Part shown: positions 1 to 9,955 of the stretch, in pieces
How positions within the stretch are numbered: position 1 is the first letter of the stretch
Layout: every line of letters starts with the position of its first letter
Assembly: GCA_028751875.1 (NCBI GenBank)
Contig: CM054134.1
Span: 66,424,541 to 66,488,540, forward strand
DNA from: Rapana venosa
Taxonomy: Eukaryota > Mollusca > Gastropoda > Neogastropoda > Muricidae
Length of the DNA stretch: 64,000 nt
Direction of reading: 5' to 3'
The notes under the pieces: model-generated
The model's database searches: none
What the model was told of the DNA's origin: nothing
What the model saw: the letters and a program-made list of their open reading frames with translations, nothing else
Translations under genes and position numbers: made by a program

Positions 1-119
1 ACACACACACATCACATACACACACACACACACTCATACTACACACACACACACACTCATAACACCACTACACTACACACACACACTACTACACAACACT
101 CAACTACACACACACACAC

Positions 120-159
<40 letters not shown>

Positions 160-312
160 GCACACACACACACAAACACACCACACACAATCATACTACC
201 CTAGCACACAATACACAGTACTCATATACACAGAACAGCATATCTAACCATAGTACACATCTACTACACACATCACCACCCACTACACTACATCACACTT
301 AAACACGACACA

Positions 313-345
<33 letters not shown>

Positions 346-384
346 ACGCACGCACGCACGCACGCACGCACGCACCGGGACGCA
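1..384. repeat. (CA)n microsatellite with (GCAC)n edge
   Basis: Imperfect CA repeat with CACT/CATA interruptions over about 345 bases, passing into a (GCAC)n tract at 350-385. The open frame on the minus strand here is repeat-derived. Confidence 0.95.
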
Positions 385-735
385 CGCACGCGTGCAAATT
401 AAAAAACCCAGTGAAACCACTGAACATTGCGAAGAGTATTTGAAAGAAGAAAAGCATGAAATTGGCATGAATCAGTCTTGAAAGTTGAAGCATGTGCGTT
501 TATGGATCATAATTTTATGCAATCCTAGACCCACTTACAAAAAAATCGCCACTATCAAATATGACAATGAAAATGATTTATTCCCATGAACTATTTTGAG
601 TTTATTTCATGCAATTTTATTCCATGTTGTTTATAGCCCACCGACCACGCAGGTCACATCAGCAGTTTTGGCAACTCCAGGAAACATTCCAGTTCAAGAT
701 CAACATATAACATCACCCGATCCCTGCAAACATCT
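385..735. other. Non-repetitive spacer
   Basis: Low-copy-looking AT-rich sequence with no long open frame, splice-like exon or RNA gene that I can support. Its last 16 bases (720-735, ATCCCTGCAAACATCT) recur exactly at 1105-1120 on the far side of the family D repeat, so this edge may be a target-site duplication. Confidence 0.5.
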
Positions 736-1104
736 GGGCTTTATCACAGTTCTTGATTAAACCATTGACGCTGGGGGCAACAGCGAAGTGAGAGGCTGTA
801 TGACCAGTGGCTTTCCCACTCATGGAATTCCACTTTACAGCTTAGTCTTTAGTGATCGACTTTGACTCTCTGACTAGGAGGCTTGACTCGCACAGTCCTT
901 ATGTGCTGCAGCCCGGGGAGCTGGTTGGCCTTTGGAGAACATCTCCAACGCTGACTGTCCTTATGCCCACTTGGCCGAGAGAGTGGGTATGTACTGTGGG
1001 CAAGGCATCTCCACAAAAATCAAATTTCTGCCCAGTTTCCAAAACAGCAGCTGCCTCCTCTGCTGTTTTGGAGGTCATCGTCGGACACGACGGACAAACA
1101 TACA
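736..1104 (+). repeat. Dispersed repeat family D, copy 1
   Basis: Bases 777-1098 match 34090-34425 at roughly 90-95% identity by eye, so this is an interspersed repeat. It holds a 12-bp inverted repeat (CCAAAACAGCAG / CTGCTGTTTTGG, about 1039-1071) and a short CGTCG/ACGACG inverted motif near its right end. A perfect 16-bp direct repeat brackets it (720-735 and 1105-1120). No protein homology is visible. It could be a SINE-like or non-autonomous DNA element; strand is arbitrary. Confidence 0.7.
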
Positions 1105-1120
1105 TCCCTGCAAACATCTA

Positions 1121-1408
1121 ACACTGCCGATCTGGAAGAAAACGCCACACATTCAATGACAAGATGCCATAATCACCTCAGCTAATAAGACCAGACCCGC
1201 TGAGAACGCCAGCCATTCCGCTGCATTCTGAATTCAGGATCGCCAGGTTAGAAAAGAAAGCATAACAAAGAATAATGAACAACTTCAATGTACGAAAAAA
1301 ATAGTTAACAAAAATGCCATGTGGGAACTTGTTTCCCCCATCCCCGTGTTTGATATATATCGCCACCTTGTCTCTAGAACAAAACAATACAGAGCAAATG
1401 TTGTATAA
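1121..1408. other. Non-repetitive spacer
   Basis: No recognisable gene or repeat. An AT-rich stretch leads into the trinucleotide tract. Confidence 0.4.
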
Positions 1409-1496
1409 CAATAATAATAATAATAATAACAACAACAGCAACAGCAACAACAACCGCAGCAGCAGCACAACAACAACAATGATAATGATAATAATG

Positions 1497-1557
<61 letters not shown>

Positions 1558-1652
1558 TAATAATAATAATGACGACGACGACGACGACACCACCACCACC
1601 ACCACCACCACCACCACCACACCACCAACAACAACAACAACAACAAAGAGAA
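1409..1652. repeat. Compound trinucleotide microsatellite
   Basis: Successive (AAT)n, (AAC)n, (AGC)n, (GAC)n and (ACC)n blocks. They create long Asn, Ile, Thr, Pro and Gln runs in every frame; there is no start context or flanking coding sequence, so no gene is called. Confidence 0.95.
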
Positions 1653-1659
1653 TAGTTGA

Positions 1660-1899
1660 AAGATTTGCTTGAAAAAAAGGCCGGAGAATGGACTGCGAAG
1701 GCAAAAAAAAAGCAAAAAAAAAGCAAGAGATGACAGGAAAGGTTAAAAAAAAAGACCCCCCCCCAACAAAGAGAATGATAGACAAGGGGAAATTTATAGC
1801 ACAGAAATCCCAGAAGGTTGGGACGCTGTTTATACTCACGGGGGAAACCATTTTGAGTTTTGGAGAAACAAAAATACACATCAGTGGACGAATCGCCGT
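1660..1899 (+). repeat. Dispersed repeat family C, copy 1 (cut by gap)
   Basis: The stretch from about 1725 matches 4100-4220 (the AGAGAATGATAGA, GGGGAAATTTATAGCAC and GTTGGGACGCTGTTTATA motifs). A third copy lies in reverse at 50.4-50.65 kb. The N gap truncates it. No coding capacity recognised. Confidence 0.65.
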
Positions 1900-2399
1900 N
1901 NNNNNNNNNNNNNNNNNNNNNNNNNNNNNNNNNNNNNNNNNNNNNNNNNNNNNNNNNNNNNNNNNNNNNNNNNNNNNNNNNNNNNNNNNNNNNNNNNNNN
2001 NNNNNNNNNNNNNNNNNNNNNNNNNNNNNNNNNNNNNNNNNNNNNNNNNNNNNNNNNNNNNNNNNNNNNNNNNNNNNNNNNNNNNNNNNNNNNNNNNNNN
2101 NNNNNNNNNNNNNNNNNNNNNNNNNNNNNNNNNNNNNNNNNNNNNNNNNNNNNNNNNNNNNNNNNNNNNNNNNNNNNNNNNNNNNNNNNNNNNNNNNNNN
2201 NNNNNNNNNNNNNNNNNNNNNNNNNNNNNNNNNNNNNNNNNNNNNNNNNNNNNNNNNNNNNNNNNNNNNNNNNNNNNNNNNNNNNNNNNNNNNNNNNNNN
2301 NNNNNNNNNNNNNNNNNNNNNNNNNNNNNNNNNNNNNNNNNNNNNNNNNNNNNNNNNNNNNNNNNNNNNNNNNNNNNNNNNNNNNNNNNNNNNNNNNNN
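1900..2399. other. Assembly gap (500 N)
   Basis: Exactly 500 N, a conventional scaffold-gap length, so the true distance is unknown. Open frames crossing it are meaningless. Confidence 1.
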
Positions 2400-3069
2400 G
2401 GCTGAGCAAGCATTTTATCGACTTTTTTCACGGGGGACATACGCAGCACATCACACAAACGGGGGATGAGAGAGAGAGAGAGGGGAGGGGGAGGAGGAGG
2501 AAAACGTGAAAATTCATTCCCCGGGCCCCATACTGATGAAGGGGGTTTTTAAACGATTTAGGAAATTTTTTTTTAAAAAAATGAAACGTGGGAAATGAAA
2601 AAATCCCTTAAAATACGTAAGGTTAACGGCATTCCCCACGGGAAAGAGAGAGAGAGAGAGAGAGAGGAGGAGAGGAGAGAGAGAGATTTCAAATTATAAA
2701 GAAAGGGAGACATGCTTTTTCTTCCCTGTATACTTTTATATAATTCCTTCACGAAAACTATGAAATTCACCATTGATAATTTTTTCCCCTCGTTCTCGGC
2801 TGGGGCTAGAGCTCCCAGGTTCAACTGATGGTGAAATTTCCCTTTATGCCACATTTTTCCCCCGCCATTAAGGGAGCCGTTTTCCGACATCGGGGATGGT
2901 GAAATAATTTACGTACGAAACCTTTTCCCCCCACCCTTCAGCAATTAATCATTATTTCGTCTGTGAGGGGTGAGGTTTAAAACACGACATTAATTTTTTT
3001 GTGTGCGTGTGGTTTTTTAGCTTGTTATCCATTCCTCCCAGCAACCCCTGGCCTCCTCTTCGGCCAAGA
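2400..3069. other. Low-quality-looking spacer with SINE-B fragment
   Basis: Many homopolymers and short GA runs (2470-2510, 2644-2690). Bases 2794-2900 match the 3' half of SINE-B on the minus strand (GGCTAGAGCTCCCAGGTTCA, then a GACATCGGGGATG motif). Nothing coding. Confidence 0.55.
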
Positions 3070-3333
3070 GCGGGATAGGATTGAACAAGCTAAGTGCAGC
3101 TGTGTCCATGCAATGCATGTATGCATTCAACGCACAGGATCTCAGGATGCCATTTTAGTCTCACCCGAGAAAGTCTGCAAGGAAGACTGGGTGGGGGGGA
3201 TGTCAGCGCAAATTTCGGCCCCAAAGAGAGATTCAGTCTGGCAGCCACAAGTGGGTTTCGAACCCGTGACCCTTGGACCAAGCATCAAACGTCCTATCCA
3301 CTTAGCTGTATACTACAAGCCCCCTTACTGTTA
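3070..3333 (-). mobile_element. tRNA-derived SINE (single copy in window)
   Basis: On the minus strand a tRNA-like head shows an A-box-like AGCTAAGTGGATAGGACG near 3300 and a B box GGGTTCGAAACCC near 3255-3267, followed by about 180 bases of non-tRNA body. The acceptor stem does not pair and there is no discriminator region, so it is a SINE head, not a tRNA gene. No tail repeat is obvious, probably because the local sequence is noisy. Confidence 0.6.
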
Positions 3334-3409
3334 GCTAGCTCCCTTGTGCATCTTATAGACTCAGGAAAAACTGTTTTTCAGTCTAACTTCCTTATTTAGC
3401 TTATTTTTC

Positions 3410-3545
3410 TCCCATTTCGCCCACTCCTCCTCCCCCCCCCCACCCCCCCCCCTTCTCCTCCCCCCCTCCCCCCCTTTCTCTTCCCCCCTCCCCTCCCCCC
3501 TTTTTTGTCCACTCCCCCCCCCCTCTCTCTCTTTTTCTTGGGGTA
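3410..3545. repeat. Pyrimidine-rich C tract
   Basis: About 130 bases of CCCT/CCTT on the plus strand. The Gly/Glu/Arg open frame on the minus strand is its shadow. Confidence 0.8.
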
Positions 3546-3697
3546 TATTATTACTCAAAAGAGAGAGAAGGGCGGGGAGGAAGGTGTCATGGCCTGAGCA
3601 AAGGCTTCATTAATTTACCCTCACCCGCTGGTTTAACGGAAAGGCTCGGCCCTTGGCGAAGTGGGTACGGCCAAAGCAAGAATCATCCCTATGCTAG

Positions 3698-3719
3698 GGG
3701 GGGGGGGGGGGGGGGGGGC
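3698..3719 (+). repeat. poly-G tract
   Basis: About 20 uninterrupted G. Similar tracts occur at 4043-4076, 5830-5870 and elsewhere in the window. Confidence 0.9.
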
Positions 3720-3867
3720 TCTTCTTTTTTTCCCCCCTTTTAAATTAACGTGCTAGGGGCTTCAGCTATACATATTGCCTGGGAGAGAGACCCCAGTCTG
3801 TTGTGTCGTAAAGAGGGTTTTGTCGTTAAGAGGTTTTTATCGTTAAGGGGGACCGACTCAATGGAGA

Positions 3868-4043
3868 TTTTTTCTTCTTCTTCTTCTTCTTCTTCTTCTT
3901 CTTCTTCTTCAAGGCTCAGACAGCAACTATTGTTGTCTGTTATATGAGCGAAAGTGTGTGACGCTGCCGTTAAGCGCCTGACAAGTCAGGCCCAGCGCAC
4001 CCGACTTCGGCAGAAGAGAGAATTATTATTTTTAATTCTTTCT

Positions 4044-4077
<34 letters not shown>

Positions 4078-4300
4078 GGCAGGAGAATGCACCAAGAAGG
4101 CAGAAAATAGACAAGGAGGAGGTGACAGGAAGAAAAGGAACAAGGCAGAAACAAAGAGAGTGATAGAAAAGAGGAAATTTATCACACGGAATTTCCAGAA
4201 TGTGGGGATGTTATTTATAGTGATAGGCCCCCCTACCATCCCCACGAAGGACTCAACGGAGATAAGAACTTCTCTCCATGGGTCTAAAAAAATTCCTTTT
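3868..4300 (+). repeat. Dispersed repeat family C, copy 2
   Basis: It begins in a (TTC)n tract (3870-3910), then carries GGCTCAGACAGCAACTATTG, the palindrome-like GCGCCTGACAAGTCAGGC, a 33-base poly-G run and the AGGAGGTGACAGGAAGAAAA motif. The same order is present in reverse at 50.40-50.65 kb, including the GAA/TTC tract at the edge. Identity by eye is about 85-90%. No protein or tRNA-like promoter was recognised, so the class is unknown. Confidence 0.75.
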
Positions 4301-4597
4301 AGACATTGAGTCTCCTTCCCCTTCGCTCCCCTTTGAAAATACGACTGCAAATCGCGGACAAACATTCCACAGTCGGACCTTTCCCTATTGTTTTTGTCCC
4401 GGGGTGAATCGGACAAAACAAAAGATTTTCCCGGGGAAAGGCTAAGGACAAAATGTTTACGTTGAGTCGGACTGAGTGTTTTTTTTAAATGCCATTATTC
4501 TGCGGGGTTTGTTTTTCCCATGTGTTTTTGATACAAAACGATCGAAAACCCTTTTTATAAAAAAATCTTTCATTTAAACGTTTGGGCCCGGGTTCAT

Positions 4598-4885
4598 GGG
4601 GCCCCGTGGTGAGGGGTTTAGGCGGTCAATCGTGATCCAGAGGTCGCGGGTTCGACCCCGCTCGGCTCGGTGTTGGTCCTTGGGAAAGACATTTTACTCC
4701 TTTTTCCTCACGCCCCCCCAGGTGTAAAAATGGGTACCAGCTCTGCGGGGGAAGTTTTGGGCGACGCTGCGCCTTCACAGGTGGTGAAAAACCACATTTC
4801 GTTTAAACGCTACAGAAACCCGGGGATAAGCTCCGGTCTATGGGCCTTTGGCCGAAAGAAAACTTGGGCCCGGTTCGCGCGTTAA
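4598..4885 (+). mobile_element. tRNA-derived SINE (V-SINE-like layout)
   Basis: The head has an A-box-like GTGGTGAGGGGTTTAGGCG and a B box GGGTTCGACCCC at 4649-4660, then a body with CTTGGGAAAGACATTTTACTC and GGTGTAAAAATGGGTACCAG. It abuts the SINE-5S copy that follows in opposite orientation. Extra homopolymer bases suggest sequence error. Confidence 0.65.
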
Positions 4886-4902
4886 AGGCCAAACCCGGTT
4901 AT

Positions 4903-5180
4903 GGTAAAGGTGTCCCAAAACCCTAGTGGTCATGGGGGGAGCGCGGCATCGAGACCTCGCTTCACCAGGGGCCACATATTGGGGCGCCCCTTCCCCCTCT
5001 CCCTCGCTGTTTTTACCTTTCCCTCCCCCTAAAGTGGGTAGGTACCCTTTTTGCAGACTGGAGGACTGTATGAAGACAAAGCGCGCAACGGTCACCCCCC
5101 CAAGTGGTAACCCGTTTGATGCTGGTTAACTTTGGCGGGGGAAAAATGAGTCTTTGACCACTGAGCTACCCCCGTTAGGA
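4903..5180 (-). mobile_element. SINE-5S, copy 1
   Basis: Read on the minus strand, it starts with GGGGGTAGCTCAGTGGTC, like a tRNA D-arm/A box. A segment resembling the 5S rRNA internal promoter follows (AGTTAACCAGCATCAAACGG, then GGTTACCACTTGG and GGGTGACCG). The body includes the GGGCGCC..CAATATG..GGCC block shared with the copies at 11881 and 28161. It is more degenerate than those two and has G/C run errors. Confidence 0.75.
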
Positions 5181-5416
5181 CAAGAAACCCGTTCATGGAC
5201 ATCACACGGGAACACTCGTGCTCCTAAAATCCATGGGGGAGGGGGTGGGGGGTGGGGCGGAGCTTTTAAAAAGTTTGGAAATTGCTGTTTTAACGGCCGT
5301 GTCTCTCCCAACCCCCCCACCCCTTCCCCTCCACATCCTTTTTTCCCCGCTATTGCAGTTTTCATGTGTGGGTGGCTACTCTCTTCTCTTCCCTCTCTCC
5401 TTCCTCTCTTCTCTCC

Positions 5417-5419
<3 letters not shown>

Positions 5420-5464
<45 letters not shown>

Positions 5465-5516
5465 ACCCCAACACACACCCCTTGTCTCTCTCTCTCTCTC
5501 TCTCCCTCTCTCTCTC

Positions 5517-5550
<34 letters not shown>

Positions 5551-5570
5551 CTCCCTCTCTTCTCTCTCTT
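5420..5570. repeat. (CT)n microsatellite
   Basis: Two CT blocks separated by a short CACA-rich spacer (5456-5482). The Ser/Leu and Arg/Glu frames on either strand are artefacts. Confidence 0.95.
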
Positions 5571-5828
5571 TTGTCTCACTTGGTTGCAATATCCCCCCTT
5601 TTTTCCCCTCTTCGACTGCTTCCATTTCTTACATGTCCTCTCCATTATCGCTTTCCCCTTTGCTTCACCCCCCCATTTCTAAAGTGTCAAGCTACGTACG
5701 TGGGTTTTTCCTTGGCTTGCTTTTTGTTTTGTTGGTTTTTTTGTTGTTTTCTTTTTGGCTGGTGGGGTTTTTTTCCCCTTTGACTCCTCGTTATGCGTGG
5801 TAAAGAGTGATGGCGGTGTGGTTGTGTG

Positions 5829-5829
5829 T

Positions 5830-5870
<41 letters not shown>
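5829..5870 (+). repeat. Long poly-G tract
   Basis: About 41-42 consecutive G flanked by TGTG. It could be biological or a consensus artefact. Confidence 0.9.
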
Positions 5871-5872
<2 letters not shown>

Positions 5873-6395
5873 GTGTGTAAAGGGGGATGAGAGAGGGGGG
5901 GTGTGGTGTGTGTATGGTGGGGTGGTGGTTGTGGTGTTGTCGGGTTTGTGAGTAGGGGGTTGGTTTTGTCATCCAAGAAAGTGGGTGTGTCTTTGTGTTT
6001 TTGTGTTGTCTGTCTGTGTGGGTGTCTTGTGTTGTCTGTCTTCTGTGTGTGTGTGTGTCTGTGTCGGTCCGTCTGTTGTGTGTGTGTGTTTTTGTGTCTG
6101 TCTGTGTGTGTGTGGTTGTTGTGGTCGGTCGTCTGTCTTGTGTATGTGTGTGGGGTTGTGTTGGTTGTTTTTGGGGTGTTTTGTGGGGGCTGTTTGTGTG
6201 TGTGTGTCGGTCGTGTGTGTGTGTGTGTGGGTTTGTGTGTGTGTGTGTGCGGTCTTTTTTGGTGGTCTGTGTGTTTTGGTCTGTCTGTGTGTGTGTGTGT
6301 GGTTGTGTCGGCTGTGTGTTATCTGTGTGTGTGTTGTGTGGTGTGTGTTGTTGTGTGTGTGTGTTGTGTGTGTGGCGGTGCGCGCAACTGTGGTG
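5871..6395. repeat. Cryptic (TG)n-rich tract
   Basis: About 520 bases of TG with TC, TT and GG interruptions on the plus strand. All frames reading Cys/Val or His/Thr repeats are shadows. Confidence 0.9.
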
Positions 6396-7524
6396 GCTGA
6401 ACCCTCTTACCAAATAACCTTTTGCTAGCATGGGTGGGGGTGGGTGGGGATAAAAGGGACTCTTGGGAATGTAACATCATGATTATGTCCCATTTTAATT
6501 TATTTTAATTTTACCAACACCCCTTCTTAAACCACCAAAAAATTAAAAACAAGAATAAGGAGAAAAAACACCGCCAACACCCCCCCCCCTTCCCCCCCCC
6601 ATGCCAAATAAACCACCTAAAAAAAACCCATTAAAAAAAAAAACCCCAACCCAGGAATTGGGTGGTATACTTCCCTTTGTCTCAAACCAAAAGGCGAAAC
6701 ATAAAAGGGGACAAGGTAAGAAAAATGCTGCCCCACTTGCGTTCGTACCGGGTGTTTTTAGTCACCCTGACTGCTAAATTCCCACTTTCCTTCCCAAATT
6801 GATCAAAAAATCCCCGTTCTTTGCCGGATTTTTAATTTTCCTTCCCCCTAACTTTTTTTTAAACTTCCCAACCCCAATTTTTAACATTTAACTTTTCCCC
6901 CCTTCCCCTACTAATGGGGCCAATTACCCCCCCTTTTTAAAAATATTAATCGACTACCTTTTTGGGGGGGGGCCCTTCCCCCCCCTCAGGGGGGTATTTC
7001 GCTTTTATGGCGGCCCACCCAATTTCCCCGGCCCATGGGCCCGCCCCCAGCGCCCCCGTTAAATTTAATTTCCGTCACTGAGCAGCCATGGGAAACCCCC
7101 GGGCCCCCCCCCTCCCACCCCCCCCCCCTTCCTTCTCCATATCCAACCTTGCCCTTTCACTTTCCCTTCTTTTGTGTTTTCTCCCCCCACCTTTTTAACT
7201 CCCATCGTTTCTTTTTGGCCAAGTTTGCCCCCTTGTTCCCTTAGCCCGTATTTTTTAACTCTGGTTGAAATGCTCTTTCCAAAATGATGTACTTTTAAGG
7301 GGATCCTCAATGCAATAAAAACAAAACAATTTATTCTGCCTTTATTTTCGGTATTTTAGCCCCGTTTAAAGTTTCCCAGAAAAAGTGAAGGGACGGCTGG
7401 TTTGATTTTTTCTCAAAATATATTTCTTTGGGCACACAGTGGGGGTTATGATTTATGCTCTCTGATCTACCCCCACCATTTTGCAAAAATTATGTATGGT
7501 CGGCGCTTCATGTATGTTTTCTTG
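6396..7524. other. Unresolved low-quality sequence
   Basis: Sequence rich in CCCC, GGGG, AAAA and TTTT runs with no open frame, RNA or repeat I can identify. It lies just upstream of LINE-1 and may hide a more 5' part of that element, but I see no endonuclease motif. Confidence 0.35.
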
Positions 7525-7628
7525 TCCCCCCCCCCCCCCCCCCTCCCCCAAAAACAACTTTTTTTTGGGACAACAGTTTTGGGCTATGACTTTTTCAGTT
7601 TTCGACTGAATGGGTAAGGGGGAAAAGG
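7525..7628. repeat. Left direct repeat flanking LINE-1
   Basis: A poly-C run followed by GGGACAACAGTTTTGGGCTA, TTTCGACTGAATGGGTAAGG and GGAAAAGG. It aligns end to end with 9597-9706 on the other side of LINE-1. It stops where element sequence begins, as a target-site duplication would. Confidence 0.65.
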
Positions 7629-7639
7629 GAAAATAAAAA

Positions 7640-9596
7640 AACTAAAAACAAAAAGAGCGGTCCAGATGGGATTAATTTTGGGGAATTTTTTAAAAATGCG
7701 GTGACAAAGTTATTAATTCTTTTTATTTTTTTTCAATGCTTTTTCAAAAGGTGTTTTTTCCCCAAAAAAAACAGAAGGCTTGTTCTTCCTTTTTACAAAA
7801 AAGGGATAATAAAAACCCTTAAATAATTTTTAGAGGGATTTTCTTTTAAATGACATTTTGTAAGATTTATGTACAATCAAAACCATCGTTTCAAGAATGG
7901 GTTGAGGAAAAAAAATATCACGGGAAAATCAATGGTTTTTTAAAAGGGAATTTTTCAACTACTGATACTGTTTTACTTTGTTGTTTTTGTTCAAAAAAGT
8001 TCTCTTGTAACAGGAAAAAATTTTATTAGCCTTCATAGATTTTGGAAGGCTTTTGATTCTTTTAAAAAGGGGTATTCTTGGCAGATTTTATAAAAAATGG
8101 AATAAAAGGGTAAAAAGTTTAACTGTATCAAAAATATGACAATGGTTAAAGTTAAAGTTAGATGTGGTTTAAAATGACAATTTAATTTGTTGTATTTGGT
8201 GTAAAACAAGGTGACGTTTGTAGTCAATTCTATTTTCCTTATTCATCAATGAGATTGCTACGAGGGGGAAAATTTTAAGGAAGACATGGGGGTTTTTTTA
8301 ATAAGATTATCTTGAACTCTTTTTTTGCTTTTAGCAGTGATATAGTTTTACTAGCAAACGTTTTTTGGGTTTTCAAACGCAACTAAAAAAGTTTACAAAA
8401 AGCAGCACTTTTTATGGATTTGACGGGAAACTTAGATAAAAGTAAAATATGATTTAGAAAAAGGGGGCCTCTCTCAGCAAGGGGAAAAATGGAAATACAA
8501 TGGGGTTGGGAAACCTGTGGTAAAGCAACAAATATTTAGGTATATATTTCTAAAGACTTCTTCCATTAGCATGTAAGACCTTGAGTAAAGCCCAAAAATG
8601 CTGCTATCATCAAGAAAACTTCGTCCCGAATAACGCAGCTTTGAATTGTTTTTTTAAAAAATTTGATTCACATTTCACCTATTTCTTTGTATGGGGCGGA
8701 AATTTGGGGCCTGGGAAAAGCAGCTCGTCAGTTTTGAAAAGTAATTTGTTTTTATTGAAAAAGTTTTGGGGGTTTAAAAGGAGAACCCCAAATACTTGTT
8801 TATGGTTTTAAACAAACAGTATCCTTTTAATTTAACTCTGTTTTTACGCGTTTTCGTTATTGGTTAAAATTGTATGATGGAAGATGTTAGATTACCAAGA
8901 AAGCTATAAAAGCTATATGAGTTGGAGTAAGAGGCAAAAGAAAATGGGTATCAAAAATTCGTTGTAGATTATTGAAAAGGGGTTTTGGGGATGTATGGGA
9001 AAATGGGGTTTTTTTCAAAAAGTTAAAAGTTTTTTTTCCGTTTTTAAAAAAAGGGTGTCTTTCAGATGGCAAGAATGGGACTTCCCCGTTAAAAACAGTG
9101 AGAGGTTTGATCTAAGAAAATTTTTTGCGGTTGTTAGACGGAAAAATATCGAAAAGGTTTTAGACAAACATTTGAAATTTTTTTATGACCAGGTTTTGAT
9201 TCGGGTTCAGAAAATTTGACACAAAAATCCTACAAAACAATCTGAATTGGATTTGACTTGTCCATTGTGTAAAACTGGAAATGAGGATGAAATACATTTC
9301 ATGTTGTGTTGCCCTATTCTCAGTAAGCTAAGAGCACGGTATATACCATTGAAATTTTACAAATACCCTTGCCAGTTTCGTCTGTGTTTACTTTTGTCAT
9401 CTATGAACGAAAATATTGTCCGAAATGTATCGATCTACTTATATAAGGCATTCAAATTACGATCAGTGCTGACTTAGTTAAGTTTGTTAATGTGTGTGTA
9501 TGTCGAGTGATTTCATTAATATTACCTGTGTACTCTACCCCTTCATTAGGGGCAATGGCCTTTACATGAATAAACATTCCGAATCCGAATCCGAAT
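7640..9596 (+). mobile_element. LINE-1: non-LTR retrotransposon, 5'-truncated, broken
   Basis: A non-LTR retrotransposon whose reverse transcriptase domain starts near 7655 (SGPDGINF, the KSPGPDGI-type motif). A palm-like AFIDFGKAFDS segment follows at about 8027-8059, then GVKQGD near 8199-8216. The catalytic FADD box cannot be read; DIVLLAN-like residues remain near 8340. The frame changes repeatedly up to about 8990. From 8995 to 9477 one frame continues with a single TGA at 9217 and covers the C-terminal region (RWQEWDFPVKNSERFDLRKF) and a zinc-knuckle-like CPLCKTGNEDEIHFMLCC (Cys-X2-Cys, His, Cys). Stop is at 9475-9477. The 3' UTR ends in AATAAA followed by three CCGAAT units (about 9577-9596), the expected simple-repeat tail. 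The first half has dense homopolymer errors while the end is clean, so many breaks may be technical. No endonuclease domain is seen. Confidence 0.85.
8995..9477 (+). pseudogene. LINE-1 ORF2 C-terminal region, one in-frame stop
   Basis: 161 codons in one frame with a TGA at 9217-9219. Residues after the stop include the CPLC...HF..CCP zinc-knuckle-like motif and the end VSIYLYKAFKLRSVLT, typical of the C-terminal region that follows the reverse transcriptase in this LINE type. This region is thought to bind element RNA (family knowledge, not tested here). The frame is otherwise intact, unlike the sequence upstream of about 9 kb. Confidence 0.8.
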
Positions 9597-9706
9597 CCCC
9601 CCCCCCCCCCCCCTCCCCACACACACACACTTTTTTGTGGGGACAAACAGTATTAGGTCTATGAGCTATCTTTCAGTTATCGACTAGAATGGATAAGGGC
9701 GAAAGG
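9597..9706. repeat. Right direct repeat flanking LINE-1
   Basis: Poly-C, (CA)n, then GGGGACAAACAGTATTAGGT, TTATCGACTAGAATGGATAA and GGGCGAAAGG. It pairs with 7525-7628 and begins immediately after the LINE tail. Confidence 0.65.
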
Positions 9707-9955
9707 AATGCCTCGACAAACTTTGAAGGATTTGTCATCTTATTAAGTGATAACTTATTTTGATTAAACAAAATAAAACAAAAAACAAAAGAAAAACAAG
9801 CACGATCATATTCTACATCTGTTCCCAATCCATATGCTTTCCCATCCGAACTTTATACAGAGCTCTCTCTCTCTCTCATCTTTATCTCGTCATTTCCTGT
9901 CTTTTAGCTGTTCCATTTCTTGATCCCTTTCGCAGACCTTGATCTCCAGTGCCCT
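9707..9955. other. Spacer
   Basis: AT-rich with an AAAACAAAA stretch and a short CT run. No gene or known repeat seen. Confidence 0.4.

Noticed and set aside
1178..2509. Open frames of 180-426 codons spanning the first gap
   Set aside because: Mostly N-derived X residues; no evidence of coding on either side.
3240..3333. tRNA gene on the minus strand
   Set aside because: A box and B box present but acceptor arms do not pair and a non-tRNA body follows.
3599..3660. Shared repeat with 11505-11550
   Set aside because: Both contain CTTCATTAATTTACC and a CTGGT word, but the similarity is too short and patchy to call a family.
5679..6431. 250-codon minus-strand frame
   Set aside because: Reads the TG-rich tract and a poly-G run.
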